From: Clostridia bacterium
GTDB taxonomy: Bacteria; Bacillota_A; Clostridia; Christensenellales; Borkfalkiaceae
Direction: 5' to 3'
Length of the DNA stretch: 5,640 nucleotides
NCBI GenBank assembly: GCA_017462425.1
Contig: JAFTRD010000086.1
Span: forward strand, 1 to 5,640
The notes under the pieces are model-generated. The model saw only the letters and a list, made by a program, of their open reading frames with translations, searched no databases and had not been told where the DNA came from. Of this stretch, positions 1-5,640 are shown piece after piece (positions within the stretch are counted from its first letter, which is position 1; the number at the start of each line of letters is the position of its first letter). The position numbers and the translations under genes are program-made.

Positions 1-2
1 AG

Positions 3-512
3 ACTTGGGAAAACGCGTTTCCTGATTTTGAAACGTATACGCTCAATCAAAATTACCGCAATACCAACCAAATCGTAGAGTTCGTTCGCTCGTTCATCGA
101 TGCGGATATGTACCCCATCGGCTTTGACGGCGCGCCCGTCGTGTCTATCTCTCTGAGGGAAGCGGGCACGTTTTTGAAGGAAAAGAAGGGCATTAAAGCC
201 ATCATCGCTGCCGAAAAGGAGCTGCCCTTGCTCAAAAGAACCGCCTATAACGTGGTGAGCGAAACGGGCGTGTTATCCAAGAAGAAAATAAATCTTTTAA
301 GCGTGTACGAAAGCAAGGGACTGGAGTTTGCCGCCGTGGCGGTGTACGACAAGGGGATGAGTCGGAACGAGAAATATATCGCCTATACCCGTGCGCTCGA
401 TTTTCTTGCCGTGATTCGGGAGGAAAAAAAGAGTAAAAAATCCAAGAAAAAAGGCAAAAAACCGAGCGGTAAATCAAGGGTAAAAAATACAGAAAGGAAG
501 AAAAAACAATGA
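3..512 (+). CDS. UvrD/HelD-like superfamily 1 helicase, C-terminal fragment (5' end outside window)
   Basis: The frame is open from the window edge, so only the last 169 residues are seen; the Walker A and B motifs lie upstream. The fragment carries the second RecA-like domain of SF1A helicases: motif IV (LNQNYRNTNQI, residues 14-24), motif V (VYESKGLEF, 101-109) and motif VI (NEKYIAYTRAL, 122-132), whose arginine (residue 130) is the expected ATP-contacting finger. Such proteins are ATP-driven translocases on nucleic acid. Some clostridial relatives are HelD-type proteins that recycle RNA polymerase, but the fragment cannot separate HelD from a DNA helicase. The last 30 or so residues are an unusual tail with about 14 lysines, perhaps binding nucleic acid or RNA polymerase. 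The TGA stop overlaps the next gene's ATG (ATGA), implying co-transcription and translational coupling. Superfamily call is firm; subfamily is not. Confidence 0.85.
   Translation, partial: TWENAFPDFETYTLNQNYRNTNQIVEFVRSFIDADMYPIGFDGAPVVSISLREAGTFLKEKKGIKAIIAAEKELPLLKRTAYNVVSETGVLSKKKINLLSVYESKGLEFAAVAVYDKGMSRNEKYIAYTRALDFLAVIREEKKSKKSKKKGKKPSGKSRVKNTERKKKQ
493..500 (+). promoter_or_regulatory. Ribosome binding site of the HAD nucleotidase gene
   Basis: AAAGGAAG lies 8 bases before the ATG at 509. It sits inside the last codons of the upstream helicase gene and supports 509 as the nucleotidase start, which also places the HAD motif I aspartate near the N terminus as expected. Confidence 0.7.
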
Positions 513-1201
513 AACGGTACGACGTTTTTTTGTTAGATGCGGACGATACGCTGTTCGATTTTGCCGCCTGTTGCCAAAACGCCCTCCGTCGGGCAATGCA
601 AGGGCTGGGCTTCTCGTACGGAGAGGGGGATTATCTTCAATATCTAAAAATAAACGATGCGCTGTGGCGGCGGCTTGAACGAAGAGAAATTACCCACCAA
701 CAGCTCTTTTCCCTGCGCTATAACGAATTTTTAGCTCGAATCGGTCAAAGCACGGAAAAGGCGGCGCAGCTCAATCTTGCGTATATTGCGGCTCTATCCG
801 AGGAATGCGTACCCCTTGCTGGCGCAGAGGATTTTTTAAAACGCTTGAAAGAGCTGGGTCGGGTGTATATCGTCACCAACGGTACGGCAAGCGTACAGCG
901 TGGCAGGTTTCAAAAATTCCCTTTGGAAAAATAGGTGGAAAATATCTTTATTTCCGAGGAGCTGGGCGTGTATAAGCCCTCTGAGGCGTATTTTGATCAG
1001 GTCGTAAGCCAAATTCCCTGTTTTAAGAAGGAAAGAGCGCTGATCATCGGCGACAGTTTGACTTCGGATATTGCTTTGGCGAACGGCGCAAAGGTAGACT
1101 GCGTGTGGTACAATCCCCGAAAAAAACCGTTAAAAATAGGCTTTTTTCCTACGTATACCGCAGAAAATTACCAAGAAATTTTAAAAATCATTCAAAATTG
1201 A
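509..1201 (+). pseudogene. yjjG: YjjG-type HAD noncanonical pyrimidine nucleotidase, interrupted by an in-frame TAG
   Basis: The gene spans 230 codons, close to the 225 residues of E. coli YjjG, but codon 142 is TAG (932-934). The two halves, 509-934 and 935-1201, are in the same frame. The first half has HAD motif I (DADDTLF, nucleophile Asp10 and acid Asp12) and motif II (IVTNGT, Thr123), with a helical cap between. The second half has motif III (Lys156 in YKPS) and motif IV (GDSLTSDI, Asp182 and Asp187). Neither half alone has a full active site. YjjG enzymes are cytosolic phosphatases that remove damaged or noncanonical pyrimidine nucleotides from the pool. Family members have a conserved tyrosine where the TAG falls (DYF in E. 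coli), so one base change from TAT or TAC explains it. Recent inactivation is most likely; sequencing error, readthrough or reinitiation at the GTG at 935 are alternatives. The gene overlaps the helicase by 4 bases and ends just before a terminator. Confidence 0.82.
932..934 (+). other. Premature in-frame TAG stop in the HAD gene
   Basis: The protein reads PLEK, then stop, then VENIFISEELG without any frame change. Homology to the YjjG family runs through the stop with no gap, so this is a nonsense substitution and not an indel. The other genes with visible ends use TGA or TAA, and no other TAG occurs in frame. Confidence 0.9.
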
Positions 1202-1209
1202 ATTGTTTT

Positions 1210-1248
1210 AAAGAAAAATCGGCGCAAAATTGTCGATTTTTCTTTTTT
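1210..1248 (+). terminator. Rho-independent terminator after the helicase-HAD unit
   Basis: A perfect 12-bp inverted repeat (AAAGAAAAATCG at 1210-1221, CGATTTTTCTTT at 1234-1245) encloses a 12-base loop and runs into six Ts (1243-1248). It starts 9 bases past the HAD stop. The stem is AT-rich and therefore modest in strength. G-U and C-G pairs could extend it into the loop. It separates the upstream unit from the topoisomerase operon. Confidence 0.8.
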
Positions 1249-1254
1249 AATTCC

Positions 1255-1283
1255 TTGAATAAAAACGCAATATATGGTATAAT
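1255..1283 (+). promoter_or_regulatory. Sigma-A promoter of the topoisomerase operon
   Basis: The -35 element is TTGAAT (1255-1260). A 17-base spacer leads to a perfect -10 TATAAT (1278-1283), with an extended -10 TG (1275-1276). Transcription should start near 1290, giving a leader of about 35 bases. The promoter lies directly after the terminator, so the operon is independently transcribed. Short inverted repeats overlap the -10 and start site and could be a regulatory site, but this is unproven. Confidence 0.82.
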
Positions 1284-1313
1284 ACATAAAATTATAACGC
1301 TAAATGTATTCAT

Positions 1314-1321
1314 AAAGAGGG
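1314..1321 (+). promoter_or_regulatory. Ribosome binding site of the topoisomerase B subunit
   Basis: AAAGAGGG lies just ahead of the ATG at 1325. The spacing is short (3-4 bases), but no other start fits: the protein from this ATG begins with the family's usual N terminus ([20 protein letters not shown]). Confidence 0.6.
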
Positions 1322-1324
1322 ATT

Positions 1325-3364
1325 ATGGCACAAAAATATAACGCAGAAGACATAAAGATACTGGAGGGTCTGGACGCCGTTCGTCTGCGCCCCGGTATGT
1401 ATATCGGCTCTACGGGCCCCAAGGGCTTACACCATATTCTTTGGGAAATCGTCGATAACTCCATTGACGAGGCGGCAAACGGCTTTGCAAATGAAATTAC
1501 CGTTAAGCTGTACAAGGACGGCAGCGCCTCGGTAGAGGATAACGGCAGAGGTATCCCCACGGACATTCATCCTAAAACCAAAGTTTCGGGCGTGCAGGTG
1601 GTATTCACCCAGCTCCACGCCGGCGGAAAGTTTGACGCGCAGAATTATTCTATTTCGGGTGGACTGCACGGCGTAGGCGCTGCGGTGACCAACGCTCTTT
1701 CCGACTGGTTGGAGGTAGAGGTCTATAAAAATACCGTGCATAAAATAAGGTTCACCTCCTATTACGACAAAAAGAAACAAAAATACGAGTGCGGTATTCC
1801 CGACGCTCCCTTGACGGATACCAAGAAAAAAACCAAAAAAAAGGGTACGTTCGTACACTTCAAGCCGGACGCTACGGTGTTTTCCGAATCCGAATTTGAT
1901 TTAAGTACGGTGGAGAGCCGTCTGCAGGAGCTGGCGTTTTTAAACAAGGGCTTGAAAATTACGCTCGTAGACGAGCGCCGTACGCAGGCGGAGATGATGT
2001 CAGCCGAGGACGAACAGCCCGACCTTTTTGCAGTGGCAACGCCTTATAATAAAATCTTTAAATACGACGGTGGGTTAAGCGATTTCGCCCTCTGTATGAA
2101 CGAGGGGAAAACGGCAATTTATAAAGAACCGCTCTATTACCGTGCCGAAAAGGAAGGGATTTTGGTGGAGTTTGCCATTCAGCACACCTCCGATTTTACC
2201 GAAAGCATCTTCTCCTTCGTCAATAATATTCCCACGCCCGAGGGCGGTTATCACGAAATGGGGTTCCGTGCCGGACTTACCCGCGCGCTCAACGACTATG
2301 CCCGTGAGCATAAACTTTTAAAGGAAAAGGACCCGAATTTACAGGGCGAGGATTTTCGTGAAGGTCTGACGGCAATTCTATCCGTCAAAATGAAAAACGT
2401 ACAGTTTGAAGGTCAGACCAAGACCAAGCTGGGCAATCCCGAGGCACGTATGCCCGTGGAAAGTACGGTCATAGAGGGTATAGAGCACCTGATTAAAACG
2501 CAAAAAGGCAAGACCTTTGAAGATATCGTTAAAAAAGCGCAAGGGGCGGCAAAGGTAAGACAGGCCGCCCGTCAGGCAAAGGACAACGCCCGTGCGAAAA
2601 ACAGCATCGATCACTTGACTTTGGTTGGAAAGCTGGCGGCTTGTTCGGGCAGAAAAGCCGAATTGAACGAGCTGTTTATCGTAGAAGGCGATTCGGCAGG
2701 CGGTACGGCAAAGCAGGCGCGCGTACGACAGACGCAGTCCATTCTGCCCTTGCGGGGAAAACCGCTCAACGTAGAGAAAAAACGTCTTGACCAGATATTA
2801 CAGAACGAGGAAATCCGCACCATGATCTCCGCTATCGGCGGGGGTATGGGGCACGATTTTAACGTGGATAAAATCAATTACCACAAGGTCATCATTCTCT
2901 CGGACGCCGACCCCGACGGCTACCATATCCGCTGTATTCTCCTCACCTTCTTCTATCGCTACATGGCAGACTTGGTCAAGGGCGGGTACGTATATATCGG
3001 TATGCCGCCGCTGTATAAAGTGTATAAGAACAACGTAGAGGAGTACGCCTACAACGACAAGGAGCTCGAAGAAAAGATAAAAATCGTAGGCAGAGGATAT
3101 CAGATTCAGCGCTACAAGGGCTTGGGCGAAATGAGCGCCGAACAGCTTTGGGAAACCACCATGAACCCGCTCACCCGCAATTTAACGCAGGTTACCATTG
3201 AAAACGCCCGGGCGGCGGAGCGAATGATTACCGATTTAATGGGGGATAAGGTAGAGGGCAGAAAGAAATTTTTGGCAGATTACGCAAACTTTAATAAAGT
3301 GGATAGCTTTATGGATAAAATGCCCGTAAAAAAACAGGACAGGGAGGGAAAGGACGATGAGTAA
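1325..3364 (+). CDS. parE: Type IIA DNA topoisomerase subunit B (ParE; GyrB-like)
   Basis: Complete 679-residue ATPase subunit of a type IIA topoisomerase; it powers DNA strand passage with the A subunit encoded next. The GHKL ATPase region shows [11 protein letters not shown] (catalytic Glu41, Asn46), EDNGRGIP (71-78), [10 protein letters not shown] (111-120) and the transducer lysine loop QTKTKLGN (364-371). The TOPRIM metal site follows with EGDSAGG (Glu454) and LSDADPDG (Asp527, Asp529, Asp531), then [11 protein letters not shown] (475-485) and [10 protein letters not shown] (595-604). There is no 170-residue insert like that of E. coli GyrB. The protein is slightly long for ParE because of extra residues around 218-245 and an acidic/basic C-terminal tail. 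Its stop lies inside the start of the A-subunit gene. ParE is preferred because of the partner and the locus, but the TOPRIM region ([15 protein letters not shown]) resembles GyrB, so gyrB is possible. The family call is near certain. Confidence 0.93.
   Translation: MAQKYNAEDIKILEGLDAVRLRPGMYIGSTGPKGLHHILWEIVDNSIDEAANGFANEITVKLYKDGSASVEDNGRGIPTDIHPKTKVSGVQVVFTQLHAGGKFDAQNYSISGGLHGVGAAVTNALSDWLEVEVYKNTVHKIRFTSYYDKKKQKYECGIPDAPLTDTKKKTKKKGTFVHFKPDATVFSESEFDLSTVESRLQELAFLNKGLKITLVDERRTQAEMMSAEDEQPDLFAVATPYNKIFKYDGGLSDFALCMNEGKTAIYKEPLYYRAEKEGILVEFAIQHTSDFTESIFSFVNNIPTPEGGYHEMGFRAGLTRALNDYAREHKLLKEKDPNLQGEDFREGLTAILSVKMKNVQFEGQTKTKLGNPEARMPVESTVIEGIEHLIKTQKGKTFEDIVKKAQGAAKVRQAARQAKDNARAKNSIDHLTLVGKLAACSGRKAELNELFIVEGDSAGGTAKQARVRQTQSILPLRGKPLNVEKKRLDQILQNEEIRTMISAIGGGMGHDFNVDKINYHKVIILSDADPDGYHIRCILLTFFYRYMADLVKGGYVYIGMPPLYKVYKNNVEEYAYNDKELEEKIKIVGRGYQIQRYKGLGEMSAEQLWETTMNPLTRNLTQVTIENARAAERMITDLMGDKVEGRKKFLADYANFNKVDSFMDKMPVKKQDREGKDDE
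3342..3348 (+). promoter_or_regulatory. Ribosome binding site of the topoisomerase A subunit
   Basis: GGGAGGG lies 8 bases before the ATG at 3357, within the last codons of the B subunit. It supports 3357 as the start and translational coupling of the two subunits through an 8-base overlap. Confidence 0.72.
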
Positions 3365-5640
3365 GAAAGACAAAGAGCTTAGTCAGCTTCCCGAAGCCAC
3401 GGGCGAGTTAATCGTTGCACCCTTAGAAGAGGTCCTGCATAATTCCATGCTCCCCTATGCGGAATACGTTATTCTGGACAGAGCGCTCCCCCGTGTGGAG
3501 GACGGCTTAAAGCCCGTTCAGCGCCGTATTTTATACACCATGAACGAAATGGGCTTAACGCCCGATAAGCCGCATAAAAAGTGCGCCAGAATCGTGGGCG
3601 ACTGCATGGGTAAATACCACCCCCACGGCGATAGCTCGGTGTACGACGCCATGGTGCGTCTGGCGCAGGATTTTAATATGGGGCAGACTCTCGTGGACGG
3701 GCACGGTAACTTCGGTTCGGTGGACGGCGACTCTGCCGCCGCCATGCGTTATACCGAGGCTCGTATGGCGCCCTTGGCGCTGGAAATGCTCAGGGATCTG
3801 GATAAGGACACCGTGCCTTGGCAGCCCAACTTTGACGATTCGTTAAAAGAGCCCACCCTGCTCCCCGGCAGAATCCCCAACCTTTTGGTCAACGGTGCGT
3901 ACGGCATAGCGGTAGGCTTAGCCACCAACATTCCCCCCCACAACCTCGCCGAGGTTATCGACGGCGTTATGGCGTATATCGATAATCCAAAAATAAAGCT
4001 CGACCAGATGATAAATTACATTCCTGCCCCCGACTTCCCTACGGGCGGATACATCATTGCCAACGAGCTGTATCAGGCGTATCATTCGGGGAAGGGAAAA
4101 ATTACCCTGCGCGCCAAAATACACGTCGAGCCTGACGGGGAGAAGAAACTTATCGTCATTACGGAAATTCCCTATCAGGTAAACAAGGCGTCGCTTTTAA
4201 GAAAAATAGCTGAGCTGCGCGCAGAGAAGAAGGATAAGATTTTGGAATCGGTAATGGATATTGCCGACGAATCCGACCGTTCGGGTATGCGTGCGGTCAT
4301 CAAGGTCAAGGGCGATGCGGACATAGAGGGAATTTTAAAATACCTGCGCAAGAATACCGATCTGGAAATCACCTTCGGTATCAATATGGTTGCCATTGCA
4401 GACGGAAAACCCCAGCAGCTTGGCTTGATGCAGATCATTCGCCACTACGTGGAATACCAGCGTGAGGTGGTTTTGCGGCGCACCAAGTTTGACTTAGCGC
4501 AGGCAAAGGAGCGCTGTCATATTTTAGAGGGCTTGATCATTGCCGTCCGCAACATAGACGAAGTGATCGCCATCATCAAAAAGGCGGAAAGCACGTCGGA
4601 CGCAAGACAAAAACTTCGTGAACGCTTTACCCTTTCCGAACGTCAGGCGCAGGCAATTTTGGATCTACGTCTGGCTCGCCTTACCAAGCTGGAAATCTTC
4701 AAGCTGGAAAAAGAGCTTGCCGATCTTAAAATACTCATTGAAAAACTCACCCAAATCGTCAACAGTACCCGTTTACAGCTGAACGTCGTCAAGGACGAGC
4801 TTTGGGAAATCCGTAAAAAATACAAGCGTCCTCGCCGCAGCGAGCTGGTACTGGACGAAAAAGAACCTGCCGTGCCCTGCGTACTGTGCGCCATGGCAGA
4901 CGGAACGCTCAAATGCGTTAGCGAAAAGAATTACAATATGTCCTATAAGGGTGTAAGCGCCAGAACAACGGCAAATAATATTCTCTCCTTCCGCTTGCCC
5001 GTACAGTCCGATAAAACGGTGCTGGCGTTCTCTGATCGGGGCAACTGCTATAAGTTAAATCCCGAACGGCTCACGTGCAAATTGTCGGATAAAGGCTATA
5101 CGTTACGGCATTTCTTCGACGAAGCGGAGGAAAACGAGCGTGCGGTTGCCTTTTTTGAAGAGGGAAAGAACACCGAGGGCGACCTGCTCTTTATCACCCG
5201 TTGCGGTATGCTGAAACGCACGGCGTACGCCGAATACAACGTAAATAAACCCGTGTACCAGGCAATCCGCTTAAACGAAGGGGATGCGCTGCTCACCGTG
5301 GAAAAATTTATCACCGACGACGAGAATGAAACGGTATTTTTCGTCACGCAGCTTGGAAACTGCCTAAATACCCAAATGGACGATATTCCCGTGCAGGGCA
5401 GGGTATCGGGCGGCGTAAAGGGCATCAACCTTGCCGAGGGGGACAGAGTGGTCTTTGCAAGACAAATCAACGGCGAGGGGGAAATTATCATCGCCACCAA
5501 GCAGGGCAGATTTAAACGGGTCATCTCCTGTCACATCGATCCTTCTCCCCGTTACCGCAAGGGCTGCCGCATTACGACCTTTACCGATACATCGGATGAA
5601 ATTATCTTTGCGGAATACGTTACCGACCCGTATTATCTCG
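3357..5640 (+). CDS. parC: Type IIA DNA topoisomerase subunit A (ParC; GyrA-like), 3' end outside window
   Basis: 761 codons are visible and the frame runs off the window. This is the DNA breakage-reunion subunit: it cuts both strands through a phosphotyrosine link and, with the B subunit, passes another duplex through. The winged-helix part carries the catalytic Arg131-Tyr132 pair ([10 protein letters not shown]), after [16 protein letters not shown] (87-102, the quinolone region) and [12 protein letters not shown] (114-125). [20 protein letters not shown] (174-193) and the coiled-coil/C-gate region (about 360-490, with [14 protein letters not shown]) follow. From about residue 505 a beta-pinwheel begins, with blade repeats such as [25 protein letters not shown] and [13 protein letters not shown]. 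No GyrA box (QRRGGxG) is seen in the first blade, which argues for decatenating topoisomerase IV over supercoiling gyrase. The core motifs, however, are GyrA-like (GDSAAAMRY, not GDPPAAMRY). The start at 3357 has a good ribosome site and overlaps the B-subunit stop. Confidence 0.92.
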   Translation, partial: MSKKDKELSQLPEATGELIVAPLEEVLHNSMLPYAEYVILDRALPRVEDGLKPVQRRILYTMNEMGLTPDKPHKKCARIVGDCMGKYHPHGDSSVYDAMVRLAQDFNMGQTLVDGHGNFGSVDGDSAAAMRYTEARMAPLALEMLRDLDKDTVPWQPNFDDSLKEPTLLPGRIPNLLVNGAYGIAVGLATNIPPHNLAEVIDGVMAYIDNPKIKLDQMINYIPAPDFPTGGYIIANELYQAYHSGKGKITLRAKIHVEPDGEKKLIVITEIPYQVNKASLLRKIAELRAEKKDKILESVMDIADESDRSGMRAVIKVKGDADIEGILKYLRKNTDLEITFGINMVAIADGKPQQLGLMQIIRHYVEYQREVVLRRTKFDLAQAKERCHILEGLIIAVRNIDEVIAIIKKAESTSDARQKLRERFTLSERQAQAILDLRLARLTKLEIFKLEKELADLKILIEKLTQIVNSTRLQLNVVKDELWEIRKKYKRPRRSELVLDEKEPAVPCVLCAMADGTLKCVSEKNYNMSYKGVSARTTANNILSFRLPVQSDKTVLAFSDRGNCYKLNPERLTCKLSDKGYTLRHFFDEAEENERAVAFFEEGKNTEGDLLFITRCGMLKRTAYAEYNVNKPVYQAIRLNEGDALLTVEKFITDDENETVFFVTQLGNCLNTQMDDIPVQGRVSGGVKGINLAEGDRVVFARQINGEGEIIIATKQGRFKRVISCHIDPSPRYRKGCRITTFTDTSDEIIFAEYVTDPYYL

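Noticed and set aside
932..934. Genome-wide TAG recoding or a pyrrolysine codon
   Set aside because: Only one in-frame TAG occurs in roughly 1,800 codons, the genes ending here use TGA or TAA, and YjjG is not a pyrrolysine protein family. A plain nonsense change is simpler.
1291..1319. Minus-strand promoter with -10 TATAAT (complement of 1291-1296)
   Set aside because: The matching -35 position reads CTCTTT, far from consensus, and no minus-strand gene follows.
1202..1324. Riboswitch or small RNA in the intergenic region
   Set aside because: The 123-base gap is fully accounted for by a terminator, a promoter and a leader of about 35 bases, too short for a known riboswitch.
1105..1341. Plus-strand 78-codon ORF across the end of the HAD gene, the terminator and the promoter
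   Set aside because: It is an out-of-frame shadow crossing a terminator and a promoter, with low-complexity translation and no recognisable motif.
1427..1858. Minus-strand 143-codon ORF inside the topoisomerase B gene
   Set aside because: It lies wholly within a strongly conserved gene on the other strand, and has no ribosome site or known family resemblance. The same holds for the other minus-strand ORFs, including 5096-5524 inside the A subunit.
1..5640. Mobile element, CRISPR array, defence system or other new system
   Set aside because: No transposase, integrase, direct-repeat array, tRNA or cluster of unknown genes is present. All coding space belongs to recognisable housekeeping families.

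Overview
The window is a plus-strand stretch of an ordinary bacterial chromosome. Base composition, AT-biased third positions, AAGGAGG-type ribosome sites, tightly overlapping genes and the style of the topoisomerase proteins suggest a clostridial Firmicute, possibly an uncultured gut lineage. The lineage is inference; no rRNA or marker gene is present to fix it.

Layout. Bases 3-512 encode the C-terminal end of a superfamily 1 (UvrD/HelD-like) helicase ending in a lysine-rich tail. Its stop overlaps the start of a YjjG-type HAD nucleotidase (509-1201). The nucleotidase reading frame is interrupted at 932-934 by one in-frame TAG, at a position normally held by tyrosine, so it looks broken. A rho-independent terminator (1210-1248) closes this transcription unit. 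A near-consensus sigma-A promoter (1255-1283) then starts a new operon: a type IIA topoisomerase B subunit (1325-3364) and, overlapping it by 8 bases, the matching A subunit (3357 to the window end, incomplete at its 3' end).

How the genes work together. The B subunit supplies the ATPase and TOPRIM metal site, and the A subunit supplies the catalytic tyrosine and the DNA-wrapping beta-pinwheel. Together they would form an A2B2 DNA-strand-passing enzyme. I call it topoisomerase IV (ParE/ParC), because the visible A-subunit C-terminal domain has no GyrA box and the locus lacks dnaA-dnaN-recF neighbours. Several core motifs are gyrase-like, so gyrB/gyrA names are a real alternative. The helicase and nucleotidase have no evident functional tie to the topoisomerase.

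I found no mobile element, CRISPR array, tRNA, rRNA or riboswitch, and no convincing new system. The most interesting points are the single nonsense codon in the nucleotidase gene, the mixed gyrase/topoisomerase IV character of the enzyme, and a dnaX-like slippery heptamer at the start of the helicase's lysine tail.
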